A stretch of DNA of 64,000 bases. It comes from Paenibacillus sp. SC116 (GTDB lineage: Bacteria > Bacillota > Bacilli > Paenibacillales > Paenibacillaceae). A program made the translations under genes and the position numbers. This document shows, piece after piece, positions 45,245 to 54,031 of the stretch. Where the stretch lies: NCBI RefSeq assembly GCF_024733555.1, contig NZ_JANIOF010000001.1, positions 1,326,856 through 1,390,855 of the forward strand, given 5' to 3'. Each line of letters starts with the position of its first letter. Positions within the stretch are counted from its first letter, which is position 1. Below the pieces are notes generated by a model. That model was given only the letters and a program-made list of their open reading frames with translations. It was not told the DNA's origin and did not search any database.

Positions 45245-45712
45245 ATGTCACGTATTGAACAACGTTTACAAGAGCTAGGAATTACTTTGCCAGAGGTAGG
45301 AGAGCCAAAATTCTCTTATATACCAAGCCGTCAAACAGGCAATCTTGTTTATACTTCTGGTATGGACTGCCGTGTTGATGGTGTACTTATCTATGAAGGT
45401 AAAGTAGGCAGTGACTTGACGATCGAGCAAGGTCAAGAATGCGCACGTCAATGTATTATTAATGCATTGGCTGTTATCAAGCAGCAAGTAGGAAATCTTG
45501 ATCGTGTGAAACAAGTTGTGAAGATGCTTGCATTCGTTAATAGTGCTCCTGGCTTTGGTGATCAACCATATGTAATCAACGGTGCATCCAACCTACTCAT
45601 TGATATCTTCGGGGAAGCAGGACGCCATGCACGTTCGGCTATCGGAACTAGCGATCTTCCGTTCCATACTCCTGTAGAGATCGAGATTATCGTTGAAGTT
45701 GAAGACAACTAA
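45245..45712 (+). CDS. ridA: RidA-family reactive-intermediate deaminase
   Basis: 155 residues from the ATG at 45245. It belongs to the YjgF/RidA family branch of longer members: FSYIPSRQTGNLVYTSGMD near the start, QCIINALAVIKQQVGNLDRV, MLAFVNSAPGFGDQPYVINGAS and ARSAIGTSDLPFHTPVEIE at the end. RidA hydrolyses enamine/imine intermediates released by PLP dehydratases, which fits its place in this operon. A longer frame begins at 45146, but AGGAG nine bases before 45245 decides. It is followed by a clean terminator. Confidence 0.9.
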   Translation: MSRIEQRLQELGITLPEVGEPKFSYIPSRQTGNLVYTSGMDCRVDGVLIYEGKVGSDLTIEQGQECARQCIINALAVIKQQVGNLDRVKQVVKMLAFVNSAPGFGDQPYVINGASNLLIDIFGEAGRHARSAIGTSDLPFHTPVEIEIIVEVEDN

Positions 45713-45803
45713 ACTATTTAATTAGATGTCGTCTATGAATTAGAAATAATAAATATGTAATTATTATTATGTTTATTAAACATATCATTTAGAAGTAATT
45801 CAT

Positions 45804-45844
45804 AAAACCTTCCTTGTCCGTATATGGATTTGGAAGGTTTTTTA
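45804..45844 (+). terminator. Terminator after ridA
   Basis: AAAACCTTCC...GGAAGGTTTTTT (45804-45813 with 45832-45841) forms a 10-bp stem running into a T-tract. The rest of the 300-base gap is very AT-rich. Confidence 0.85.
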
Positions 45845-45875
45845 TTACGATTCGCATTTTTACCTATTTTTTCTA

Positions 45876-45904
45876 TTGACGAATTATAGAAAGAGAAGTA
45901 AATT
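45876..45904 (+). promoter_or_regulatory. Predicted promoter of the NhaC-type gene
   Basis: TTGACG (45876-45881), a 17-base spacer and TAAATT (45899-45904). The gene therefore seems to have its own promoter behind the ridA terminator. Confidence 0.5.
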
Positions 45905-46012
45905 AAATTATATATTCAATTACTTTAACACATAAAAGCGTGTAAGCGTGCAAGTGAAAAAGCAATGTCTTATCATGAATATAGAACATCATCTAGATTA
46001 GGAGAATACATC

Positions 46013-47416
46013 ATGAATCAAAATCACACAGAACAACCTCACCCGTCTTCATTGTCTTGGCAACAAGGAGCTGCCATCTTTGTCCTTGTCCTTGGGTGGC
46101 TGCTGTATGCCATACTCGGCTTGCAAGCTCAACCACATATGCCTTTGTTGATTGCAGCGATCGGTACAGCGGTTGCTTTGAAATTATGCGGCCAGAACTG
46201 GACGCTGATTGAACAATCCGCTGTACGCGGCTTGAAAGACTCTATTCAACCTGTCATGTTGTTATCCCTGATTGGGATTCTTATTGGGGCATGGATGATG
46301 AGCGGAACTGTCCCAGCGATGCTTGTATATGGCACAAGCTTATTTTTACCAGAATGGTTTGCTTTAAGTGCTATGCTATTGACTGTAGTTGTGTCCATGA
46401 GCATCGGCAGTTCGATTACAACGGTAGCTACGTTCGGAGTCGCGATTATTGCAATTGCTGAAGCTATGGGTGCAAATTCCGCTCTAGTAGCAGGTGCTGT
46501 TGTCTCAGGTGCTTGCTTCGGTGACAAAATGTCCCCATTATCAGATACGACGAACTTTGCAGCAGCCGTTTCACGAGTTAGCATTACGAGTCATATTCGC
46601 AATATGACCAAAACTACAATACCTGCTTTCATTATTACAATTATCGCTTTTGCCATACTCGGACATAACACGGCGAATGATATGAGTTCCATTACTGCAA
46701 TGAAAAATGAACTGCAACAAGTATTCCATATTCATCCGTTAAATTTACTTCCATTAGTTGTCGTTCTTATTGCATCTTTGAAGCGAATACCTATATTGTT
46801 AACGATGCTTATCGGAATTGGAACAGCTTTACTTGTAACAGGCTTTATTCAAGGAAATTGGGACGTATCCATGTGGATGCAGACGATGCAAAGTGGATTG
46901 AAAGTTAACTTTAACCTTGAAACGCTTGCTCCCGTCATTAATCGCGGAGGAATCGATTCCATGATGTGGTCCATCTCTTTGATCGGTATTGCCTTTGTGT
47001 TCGGTGGACTACTTCAGCACGGTGGGGTCATTCGCTCTTGGATTGAGCCGTTAATGACTCGCATTAAACGTAAACAAACGATGGTGGTAACAACGGGATT
47101 GAGTTCCATTGGTGTTAACTTTATGACTGGTGAACAATACATGTCCATTCTTATACCGGGACAAATGTTCCAAGAACAATATGAACAGCGACGCATCCCT
47201 CGTCTAACGCTATCACGTACATTAGAGGATTGCGGTACGCTAGTAAATCCGTTAGTTCCATGGGGCGTTAGCGGTGCAATGATGACTAGCGCAATCGGTA
47301 TGGATGTACTCACTTACGCACCATTCGCATTATTCCTTTGGATATCTCCATTATGTACATTTGCGTTTGCACTTATTCCAGGCTTGAACCGTCGTACCCT
47401 TCATGAAACAGAATAG
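46013..47416 (+). CDS. nhaC: NhaC-family Na+/H+ antiporter
   Basis: 467 residues with 11-12 membrane helices. NhaC features are SIGSSITTVATFGVA, VVSGACFGDKMSPLSDTTNFAAA, and the late NFMTGEQYMSILIPG with EDCGTLVNPLVPWG. It exchanges Na+ for H+, or in some members malate/lactate. The ATG at 46013 has TAGGAG nine bases before it; the longer frame from 45965 is less likely. Placement after the D-amino-acid genes may mean it moves an amino-acid-derived anion, but it has its own promoter. Confidence 0.92.
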   Translation: MNQNHTEQPHPSSLSWQQGAAIFVLVLGWLLYAILGLQAQPHMPLLIAAIGTAVALKLCGQNWTLIEQSAVRGLKDSIQPVMLLSLIGILIGAWMMSGTVPAMLVYGTSLFLPEWFALSAMLLTVVVSMSIGSSITTVATFGVAIIAIAEAMGANSALVAGAVVSGACFGDKMSPLSDTTNFAAAVSRVSITSHIRNMTKTTIPAFIITIIAFAILGHNTANDMSSITAMKNELQQVFHIHPLNLLPLVVVLIASLKRIPILLTMLIGIGTALLVTGFIQGNWDVSMWMQTMQSGLKVNFNLETLAPVINRGGIDSMMWSISLIGIAFVFGGLLQHGGVIRSWIEPLMTRIKRKQTMVVTTGLSSIGVNFMTGEQYMSILIPGQMFQEQYEQRRIPRLTLSRTLEDCGTLVNPLVPWGVSGAMMTSAIGMDVLTYAPFALFLWISPLCTFAFALIPGLNRRTLHETE

Positions 47417-47430
47417 TAAAAATGACTGTA

Positions 47431-47464
47431 AACCCTTTACTCGTTTGAGTAGAGGGTTTATTTA
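47431..47464 (+). terminator. Terminator after nhaC
   Basis: AACCCTTTACTC and GAGTAGAGGGTT form a 12-bp stem with one mismatch (47431-47458), followed by TATTTATT. Confidence 0.82.
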
Positions 47465-47513
47465 TTGTCCACGAACTTCATTTCTACGCACTGCATATCA
47501 TAATGAATCGCAT

Positions 47514-47551
47514 AAAAAAAGGCTGAGGCAGGTATTTACCCGCTCAGCCTT
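47514..47551 (-). terminator. Terminator after the TerC-family gene
   Basis: On the minus strand AAGGCTGAG (47543-47551) pairs with CTCAGCCTT (47519-47527), with further GGGT/ACCT pairing inside, followed by a T7 tract. Confidence 0.85.
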
Positions 47552-47560
47552 GTGTATATT

Positions 47561-48274
47561 TTAGTTAGCACGCTTATGTGCAGCTGTTTCAGCCGATTGA
47601 GCAGCTTTCTTAGCAGCACGACTGCGTTTAATAAGAAGACCAGTAGCTACTACAATGACAACTACAAGTGCTTCGAATCCCCATTTAACAGCAGGATTTA
47701 CGAAGTATGGCTTCAAGAAGCCTTCGCCAACGAACATTTTGGATGCTGTAAAGGCAAGAATTGCAGCACCGATTGTAATAACAACTGGGAAACGATCAAT
47801 TAACTTAATAACAAGCGTACTTCCCCAAACAACGATTGGAACAGAAATCAAAAGGCCGATAATAACTAGCATATTGTCATGGTTTGCAGCACCTGCAACC
47901 GCGATAACATTGTCGATACCCATTGCAGCATCTGCGATAATAATTGTACGAATAGCGCCCATTAATGTAGTAGCCGCTTTGACTTCTTCATGTCCTTTGT
48001 CCTCAAGCATTAACTTAAGAGCGATCCAGAGAAGAAGCAAACCACCTACGATCATTAACCCTGGAATATTGAGCAATTGAACAACGAAGATCGTTGCTAC
48101 CGCACGAATTGCTACCGCTCCAAAAGTCCCCCAGAAAATAACCTTCTTCTGCTCTTCTTTCCTCAAGTTACGAGCAGCCATACCGATAACGAGTGCGTTA
48201 TCACCTGCTAGGACAAGGTCCAGCAAAATAATACTAAGTAATGCCCCGAACCATTCCACTGAAAATAGTTCCAT
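47561..48274 (-). CDS. TerC-family membrane protein (probable Mn2+ exporter, YjbE type)
   Basis: 237 residues with seven membrane helices. The TerC motifs LVLAGDNALVIGMAARNL and IIIADAAMGIDNVIAVAGAA carry the conserved Asp residues. Bacillus TerC proteins of this type (MeeF/MeeY) release Mn2+, for metallation of exported enzymes and detoxification. A yybP-ykoY riboswitch in the leader strongly supports a manganese role. GAGGGGG precedes the ATG at 48274, and the longer frame to 48289 is not preferred. Confidence 0.93.
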   Translation of the reverse strand: MELFSVEWFGALLSIILLDLVLAGDNALVIGMAARNLRKEEQKKVIFWGTFGAVAIRAVATIFVVQLLNIPGLMIVGGLLLLWIALKLMLEDKGHEEVKAATTLMGAIRTIIIADAAMGIDNVIAVAGAANHDNMLVIIGLLISVPIVVWGSTLVIKLIDRFPVVITIGAAILAFTASKMFVGEGFLKPYFVNPAVKWGFEALVVVIVVATGLLIKRSRAAKKAAQSAETAAHKRAN

Positions 48275-48320
48275 TGTAATCCCCCTCATTTGGTCGTTGT
48301 ACCTTATATCGTTTGCATAT

Positions 48321-48352
48321 AAAAGCGCCGTTACCCAAAAAAGTAACGGCGC
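48321..48352 (-). terminator. Riboswitch expression-platform terminator
   Basis: On the minus strand GCGCCGTTAC (48343-48352) pairs with GTAACGGCGC (48325-48334), followed by TTTTATAT. This strong stem lies between the yybP-ykoY aptamer and the TerC start, so it should stop transcription unless Mn2+ is bound. Confidence 0.85.
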
Positions 48353-48359
48353 ACGTAAA

Positions 48360-48482
48360 AGAGACCTTTACCTTTTTTTTCGGCAAAGGTCTCGCAAACA
48401 ACGAATTCGTTGCCAGCATAGCCGAGGTGCACGCCCGCGCAACCTGGAATGACGACTATACTGTAACAGCTACTCCCCTTAT
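48360..48482 (-). promoter_or_regulatory. yybP-ykoY manganese riboswitch aptamer
   Basis: Reading the minus strand, the aptamer opens with the consensus AAGGGGAGTAGC (48469-48480). It then passes through CACCTCGGC and GCTATGCTGG to a second conserved part, GAGACCTTTGCC...GGTAAAGGTCTC (a 12-bp hairpin with one G-T mismatch region, ending near 48361). This is the layout of the yybP-ykoY element, which senses Mn2+ and typically controls TerC-family or P-type exporters. A strong terminator follows directly and the TerC gene starts about 85 bases below the aptamer. Confidence 0.9.
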
Positions 48483-48671
48483 GGAGTTATGAAGTTGTAT
48501 AAAATACCAACCGATACGTGCTTTAACGTGTAATAATAATATCATGGGTACACCATAAGTTCAAGAGTATTTTTACCGACTTTTCAACTTTATTGAGTTT
48601 GGTTGGGCAATTGCAATATCGGGTATGATTTGGTTATGATGATAACAAAATAACTTGGAGAGGTGATTGCT
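48483..48671. other. Divergent promoter region of the riboswitch transcript and msrAB
   Basis: 189 bases that must contain the promoters of both divergent units. AT-rich, with no repeat or open frame. Together with the riboswitch it makes up the 397-base gene-free stretch here. Confidence 0.5.
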
Positions 48672-49646
48672 GTGAGTAACAATTCTGCCGCACCTAATTA
48701 TGAAAAAGCAACGTTCGCTGGCGGCTGTTTCTGGTGCATGGTGACACCATTCGAACAGCTACCTGGCATACACGGGATCGTCTCTGGATATATTGGCGGT
48801 CATACTGATAATCCTACTTATCAAGAGGTATGCTCGGAAACGACGGGGCATGCTGAAGCTGTACAAATTACATACGATCCGCATGTTTTCCCATATCAAA
48901 AGCTGCTCGAGCTATTCTGGCAGCAAATCGACCCGACTGATGATGGCGGGCAATTTTATGATCGCGGACGCTCTTATCGGACAGCTATTTTTTATCACAC
49001 TGAACAACAACATGAGTTAGCCGAGCATTCCAAGCAGCAGCTTGAGGCCAGCGGAAGATTCAGCAAACCTATCGCAACTGAGATTGTACCTGCTACATCC
49101 TTTTATGAGGCTGAAGAGTATCATCAAAACTACCATAAGAAGAACCCAGCTCATTATAAGCGATATCGCAAAGGCTCAGGACGCGATTCGTTTATTGCAG
49201 AGCATTGGGGAGTCCGTGATGAAGAGCGACTTCAATTGAGAGAAACATTAAATCCCATGCAATATCACGTAACGCAAAATAATGGCACTGAACCCCCCTA
49301 CCAAAATGAATTCTGGGATCATGAAGAAGAAGGAATTTACGTAGATATCGTTTCTGGTGAACCATTATTTAGTTCCAAGGACAAATACGATTCAGGATGT
49401 GGCTGGCCAAGCTTTACAAAGCCGCTTCAACCTTTTAACGTTACAGAAGAACTCGATTTGACTCATGGTATGATCAGAACAGAGGTCCGCAGTCGTTTCG
49501 GAGATTCCCATCTTGGGCATGTGTTTGATGATGGCCCGACACCAGCAGGTCTTCGTTATTGCATAAACTCTGCATCATTACGCTTTATTCCCGCTTCAAG
49601 TCTGAAGGAAGAAGGCTATGAGCAATTCGAGGCTATGTTTGCTTAA
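48672..49646 (+). CDS. msrAB: Bifunctional peptide methionine sulfoxide reductase MsrA-MsrB
   Basis: 324 residues. The MsrA domain (about 10-165) has the catalytic [14 protein letters not shown] and [12 protein letters not shown]. The MsrB domain (about 185-320) has the zinc/structural [21 protein letters not shown] and the catalytic Cys in [11 protein letters not shown]. It reduces both S- and R-methionine sulfoxides in the cytosol. It starts at GTG 48672 with GGAGAGG eight bases before; another GTG at 48663 is possible. Confidence 0.95.
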   Translation: MSNNSAAPNYEKATFAGGCFWCMVTPFEQLPGIHGIVSGYIGGHTDNPTYQEVCSETTGHAEAVQITYDPHVFPYQKLLELFWQQIDPTDDGGQFYDRGRSYRTAIFYHTEQQHELAEHSKQQLEASGRFSKPIATEIVPATSFYEAEEYHQNYHKKNPAHYKRYRKGSGRDSFIAEHWGVRDEERLQLRETLNPMQYHVTQNNGTEPPYQNEFWDHEEEGIYVDIVSGEPLFSSKDKYDSGCGWPSFTKPLQPFNVTEELDLTHGMIRTEVRSRFGDSHLGHVFDDGPTPAGLRYCINSASLRFIPASSLKEEGYEQFEAMFA

Positions 49647-49687
49647 GAAGTAAGTATCATTTTACTTGTATAACTCATTCTCACAAA

Positions 49688-49741
49688 ATAAAATGAGCAC
49701 CTTTCAATCCATATCCTGTATGGTTGAAAAGGTGCTCTTCA
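49688..49741. terminator. Bidirectional terminator after msrAB
   Basis: GAGCACCTTTCAA (49695-49707) pairs with TTGAAAAGGTGCTC (49724-49736) with a one-base bulge. It separates msrAB from the convergent carrier-protein gene. Confidence 0.8.
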
Positions 49742-49790
49742 TTAGGCTTAATAAAGCCATTCTCTCGGTTGTAGGTGAATCCAACATGTA

Positions 49791-50033
49791 TTAGGCTGAT
49801 TTTTTCTTAACAAATACCACGATATTATTGAATGTCGTTAGATCAGAAAATAAAAAATCTTCATCCGAAATTTTAAAATGATATTCTTGCGCGATTGCAG
49901 TCAGTATTTGCACATGAGTGATGGAATCAATGCCCCACAGCTCATCCAGAGGAGTATCCAACTCTTCCTCAGACATCACGACGCTGTATGATTTAAATAT
50001 TTCACGAATTCTCGATTCTACTGTTGTTTCCAT
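49791..50033 (-). CDS. Acyl carrier protein, second locus
   Basis: 80-residue carrier protein; phosphopantetheine serine S37 in ELWGIDSITHVQIL, helix III in EDFLFSDLTTFNNI. 'WGIDS' is a less common form of the GxDS motif. GGGG about seven bases before the ATG at 50033 is preferred to the frame start at 50099, which would overlap the upstream gene. It lies just downstream of a Cys-His-Asp (BtrH/AsbE-like) protein, repeating the pairing of the main cluster. There is no ligase here to load it, so a ligase encoded elsewhere must do so. Confidence 0.88.
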   Translation of the reverse strand: METTVESRIREIFKSYSVVMSEEELDTPLDELWGIDSITHVQILTAIAQEYHFKISDEDFLFSDLTTFNNIVVFVKKKSA

Positions 50034-50068
50034 ATTATCACCCCAATAATATTTGATAGGATTTCTAT

Positions 50069-51061
50069 TTATTTTGCAGCTGCTAGAGTAAGCGACCACA
50101 TTCCTTTTTCCATTTCAAGTAGTTCTTTCGCTTTAGCATGGATCAGGTTCAAATTCAACTGCTTATCGTCTGAAAGCGTTTTGTTGATGAAAATTTGTTT
50201 GATAGCTTTCCAGCCTTGCTGAATACGCTTGTTGTCCCGACTCATTTCTTTGCCTAATGCTTCATCAATCTGACCTAGTTCTACTAATGATTGAATCAAA
50301 TATCTGTTACCGAGATGGCGATTTTCAATAATATTTATGCCAATAAGAGAAATACTAATATAATCATCAAACTGATCGGTTTCTGGGATATTCCACAATC
50401 CATCTAACGAAAATAGAGACAGCTCTTCCACTAATCGTTCTGCATTGCGCCTTACATCTTGAATCGACAGCTTATATGGCTCAATCTCATCACTGAATTG
50501 ATAAGTAAAAGCATGTGGCTCTCCACTGGCTGGAGTTGTCACCGCTGTAGAATTCATAAACGAGCGAATGAGCCTTTCCTCCGGTACTTCATGCGTACGA
50601 TAGCCTTCAATATCATCGTCTAAGACAGCATACATATTCGTTTCAGGGTTATATCCATTAATGATGGAATAATGACTCATATGAAACTTTTCCCACGCGA
50701 TATTTTTAGGCAGCCAATAAAATAAGTCAACATGGATTTTAACGAGCTGTTTCTTTTCCAAAATAATTTCTTTAAGTTCTTCAACAAAATGATCCATATC
50801 TTTAAAAAATATTGGCTCTTCTTTTACAATGACTTTGCTTAATATGTAATTATCCCAGTTCGTACTGTAATCCAACACCTCGATGGTAGGCGTCATAAAC
50901 GTACAATCAATTGCTGCCCCCCATGTTTTATAGGAATAGTCATTCATATACGAGGCATATTTGTAGCTTGGTTCCAATTGATTGGCAATCGTGTAGTGGG
51001 AGTTCAAAATGCAATTCATCCAAAAATCATTGTACGGTGTTAACGGAATGGAATACTGCAT
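50069..51061 (-). CDS. BtrH/AsbE-like Cys-His-Asp acyltransferase-type protein, second locus
   Basis: 330 residues. Early Cys C17 (FWMNCILNSHYTIANQL), central H130-Tyr (HMSHYSIINGY) and Asp 148-150 (YAVLDDD) repeat the triad order seen at 2461-3420, 9549-10520 and 55742-57436. Overall layout is like BtrH, with a papain-like N-terminal half and a helical C-terminal half (residues 185-330). GAGG seven bases before the ATG sets the start. It is followed 35 bases later by its carrier protein. Probable role: transfer of a carrier-bound acyl group to an amine or alcohol. The acyl group and acceptor are unknown; a hydrolytic role remains possible. Confidence 0.68.
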   Translation of the reverse strand: MQYSIPLTPYNDFWMNCILNSHYTIANQLEPSYKYASYMNDYSYKTWGAAIDCTFMTPTIEVLDYSTNWDNYILSKVIVKEEPIFFKDMDHFVEELKEIILEKKQLVKIHVDLFYWLPKNIAWEKFHMSHYSIINGYNPETNMYAVLDDDIEGYRTHEVPEERLIRSFMNSTAVTTPASGEPHAFTYQFSDEIEPYKLSIQDVRRNAERLVEELSLFSLDGLWNIPETDQFDDYISISLIGINIIENRHLGNRYLIQSLVELGQIDEALGKEMSRDNKRIQQGWKAIKQIFINKTLSDDKQLNLNLIHAKAKELLEMEKGMWSLTLAAAK

Positions 51062-51777
51062 AAACGAGCACCTCTTTCCCTATAATCGAATGATTGGCGA
51101 AGTGTTGTCAGTCATCAAGTCTATAAAAGATAGATAAACTTGTAATCATGGCTTGCAGGATGTGGGCAGTATCTTAGTTGAGTAAATAAAATGATTCGAA
51201 GCAAATAGTGTGACATTGCATGAGGAAATATCTACGATGTAGTGTAAAAGAATAACGCGTCTGATAATAAATGCATTTCTAGAAAAAAAGCATGTTATAA
51301 AAATACGTATATATACATAAATGTTCATTTGATAGATAAACACCAAAGTACACATAAACAGCCAAGTCAGTTTCCTTTTAATTCCCTATTAAGCACGTGA
51401 CTCAAGTGAGATGTAGTCTGAGAATTACTTTCCGAAAGTATTCAGATTTCCTAAATTCAACCTAAAGATACACCAATTAATTGTAAATATTATTGATTCT
51501 CTTAATTAGATTGTTTATACTTCTAAATAAATCATCAAAAGCAAGAAAATATTTCTAATAAGTTGCTATATCTAGAAGAATACTGCTAACTATATCTTCT
51601 GTCAATTGTTATAGCGCTTGAACTTTGGAGTTTATTTTCCATCTGCTTTACATATTGTTTCATAACTACTATCCTATTACTTCTTTAGTTTACACAGAAA
51701 TGATAGTAACTGAAATGGCTTTTCGATTAATTGTTTATTCACATTTTATACATATATAAATGAGTGGAGGGCTTTTA
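51062..51777. other. Gene-free divergent region, 716 bases
   Basis: The longest gap in the window, strongly AT-rich, lying between the minus-strand BtrH-like/carrier pair and the plus-strand glycosyltransferase. I see no coherent open frame, no tRNA, no strong terminator and no clear Fur, cre or Fnr box. It must hold both divergent promoters; the extra length suggests a regulatory region or a decayed gene. Confidence 0.5.
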
Positions 51778-52677
51778 ATGGAACACATCTATTCAGCTTC
51801 AGTTATCATTCCTACCTACAATCGTATTAACAATTTGAAACGCTCATTGGATTCTTTAGTAGAGCAACAGCTTCCTAAAGAAGAATTTGAAGTTCTTATT
51901 TGTGACGATGGATCGAGTGAAGATACGCTAGGATTAGTAAAGCAGTACAATAACGTATTGAACATAAAGTACTTTTTTCAAGAAGATAAAGGTTTCAGAG
52001 CTGCCGCAGCACGCAACCTAGGTATTAGCAATGCTGAAGGCAACATATGCATTTTCATTGATAATGGCATTATCCTACACAAAGATGCTATTCAAGAACA
52101 TATCAAAGCCCACCAAGAAAGCAGCAAGGCAAGTGCTGTGCTGGGATACGTTTACGGTTATGATATGGCAACTAGCAATCATGAGGAAATACGAGGTGTT
52201 GTCGAACAGAATTCTATAGATGGTGCAATAGATACATTGCGCAACATGAAGATTCTTGATATTCGAGAAAAGATCTATGTTGAGTTCGGTGATGATCTCG
52301 AAACTTGGCCTGCCCCATTTGTTGTATTCTGGACATGCAATGTTTCTGTGCCTCAGAAAACACTGCTCGAGATTGGGATGTTTGACGAAAGCTACATCAC
52401 TTGGGGTGGAGAGGATATCGACTTGGGCCTAGCTCTTTTGCAGCACGGAGTTAGTATTAAACTAGCGAGAAGTTCGATGAGTATTCATTTCCCACATGAG
52501 AAAGAGCACGACTGGGAAATCGATGAAGATAAAGGCATGTTCGAACTGAATCAAAAGAAAGAATATTTGATCAGCAAATACTCTTCTCCAGAGCTGAAAC
52601 GTTGGATGGAAATAAACGATATTGATAAACTCAATCGAGTATTACTAGCTGAACGAAACAACATGTTAGCTAAATAG
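51778..52677 (+). CDS. Glycosyltransferase family 2 (GT-A fold)
   Basis: 299 residues. N-terminal SVIIPTYNRINNLKRSLDSL, the nucleotide-binding LICDDGSSEDT, AAAARNLGISNAEGNICIFIDNG (the metal-binding D in place of a classic DxD) and a galactosyltransferase-like second motif TWGGEDIDLGLAL. No membrane segment, so cytosolic. GGAGGG before the ATG at 51778 sets the start. It is divergent from the BtrH-like/carrier pair and has its own terminator. The main cluster likewise pairs carrier proteins and an AsbE-like enzyme with a glycosyltransferase. Acceptor unknown. Confidence 0.88.
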   Translation: MEHIYSASVIIPTYNRINNLKRSLDSLVEQQLPKEEFEVLICDDGSSEDTLGLVKQYNNVLNIKYFFQEDKGFRAAAARNLGISNAEGNICIFIDNGIILHKDAIQEHIKAHQESSKASAVLGYVYGYDMATSNHEEIRGVVEQNSIDGAIDTLRNMKILDIREKIYVEFGDDLETWPAPFVVFWTCNVSVPQKTLLEIGMFDESYITWGGEDIDLGLALLQHGVSIKLARSSMSIHFPHEKEHDWEIDEDKGMFELNQKKEYLISKYSSPELKRWMEINDIDKLNRVLLAERNNMLAK

Positions 52678-52704
52678 ATTTATGAATGGTTTAATAGACA
52701 GTTA

Positions 52705-52731
52705 AAGGGGGATGCACTTGGCATCCTCCTT
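52705..52731. terminator. Bidirectional terminator after the GT2 gene
   Basis: AAGGGGGATGC and GCATCCTCCTT form an 11-bp stem with one mismatch over an ACTTG loop; it can serve the convergent esterase gene too. Confidence 0.7.
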
Positions 52732-52750
52732 ATTGTTGTTTGGCACCATT

Positions 52751-53797
52751 TTACCAGTCCATTATTTGCTTAATCTCATGAATAAGCTGGTCTGCCATTT
52801 TAGCATGTGTAATCGTAGTTGGATGCCCCTCTTCACCAAGACCATCCCGCTGCGTATCTATTAAATCAAAAATAAGTGAGTACGTATCCAAGTCGCCGGC
52901 GGCACGCAGTTGCTCACAAGCCTGTACAACATAATCTTTAAGCGGCCGTTGCTGAAAAGGACCAAGTGTCATTAGAATTTTCGCCTGAGGATAATTGCCG
53001 CGTATTCGTGTTACAAATTCACAGTAGCTTGTGACGAATTCTTGTTGATCAATGGCAAAGTTATTATCGTTTGTACCTAGATTAATAACAACGAGATCCG
53101 GAGTCCAGTTCGAAAATTCCCATCTAGATTCAGGTAGGATTGGATTTAGCCTTTCATATTGCACTGGCATCGTGTTATCTCGATCATTGTCATAATTAAC
53201 AACCAAACCGATACCAGAAACAGCTATCGTGTAATGTTCAGCTTCAAGTTCAAGTGCGGCGATCGTACCAAAAGCTAGTTGGTTATTTTCATTCTCTGGT
53301 TTCGTAAGATCCTCTTCCCGACCTTCATTACCTGAACCACAACTTATTGAATCGCCGATAATTTCTATTCTTCGTGTTAATCGTGCCGGCGGATCCAAAA
53401 AAGTTCCACCGTCAGAAAGTGTGAAGCCCATAAACTGAATACTTCCAAACATACCCTCCGTCCGTTTATACACTTCAATAGTATGTACATCTTCACTAAG
53501 ATCTGTAGCCAGCGTGTATACCGATACCCCTGCATCAATGTACAGTTTGTACGGCTTACCGCCATCAATGCTCACATTAACCCATGAGTGATCCCGATGC
53601 TTCACCGTCATATACATCGTAAGGGAAGAACCTTTAAATCGAGCTGCTATCGAACTTCCTGGCCAAGATAGAATAGGCCCACCATCATCTGACCAATCCA
53701 TTCTCCCCACATAACGTACACTGTGTTGTATATCAAATTGAGCGCTTTTTAATTGCTCATCGCTCGGCCGTACTATTGGCTGCCAGTACTTGTTCAT
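52751..53797 (-). CDS. SGNH esterase, CE2-type (jelly-roll + GDSL hydrolase)
   Basis: 348 residues. A beta-rich N-terminal domain (about 20-125, with WSDDGGPILSWPGSSIAARF) precedes an SGNH hydrolase domain. That domain has the nucleophile block IEIIGDSISCG, the block III NLGTNDNNF, and the C-terminal EEGHPTTITH with the catalytic His. This two-domain order is that of carbohydrate esterase family 2, which removes acetyl groups from xylan or glucan. No signal peptide is seen, so the substrate is probably an imported oligosaccharide. GGAG before the ATG at 53797 is preferred to the GTG at 53806. It is divergent from the GH9 gene. Confidence 0.85.
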   Translation of the reverse strand: MNKYWQPIVRPSDEQLKSAQFDIQHSVRYVGRMDWSDDGGPILSWPGSSIAARFKGSSLTMYMTVKHRDHSWVNVSIDGGKPYKLYIDAGVSVYTLATDLSEDVHTIEVYKRTEGMFGSIQFMGFTLSDGGTFLDPPARLTRRIEIIGDSISCGSGNEGREEDLTKPENENNQLAFGTIAALELEAEHYTIAVSGIGLVVNYDNDRDNTMPVQYERLNPILPESRWEFSNWTPDLVVINLGTNDNNFAIDQQEFVTSYCEFVTRIRGNYPQAKILMTLGPFQQRPLKDYVVQACEQLRAAGDLDTYSLIFDLIDTQRDGLGEEGHPTTITHAKMADQLIHEIKQIMDW

Positions 53798-54031
53798 TAT
53801 GTCCACTCCTTAAGCAGTCGTTAGCATCATCGTCAGACAGACGCTATAACGACTGTTCATCTCTATTGTTGCTATGTATACTAGCTAGCACATACGATAC
53901 TAGCAACAAACAAATGGAAGATATACGTAAATATTGTAACATACAAGAAGCAGAGAAAAGGTATTTTAAGCTATACTAAAATTAGTTTTCTTCAATTACT
54001 TGGAAAGTGAAGTAGAAAGGAGCCTCATTCC

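Noticed and set aside
45713-46012. AT-rich inverted sequences around 45740-45790 as a mobile-element end or attachment site
   Set aside because: They are short A/T palindromes with no target-site repeat or transposase, and the strong hairpin after them is an ordinary terminator.
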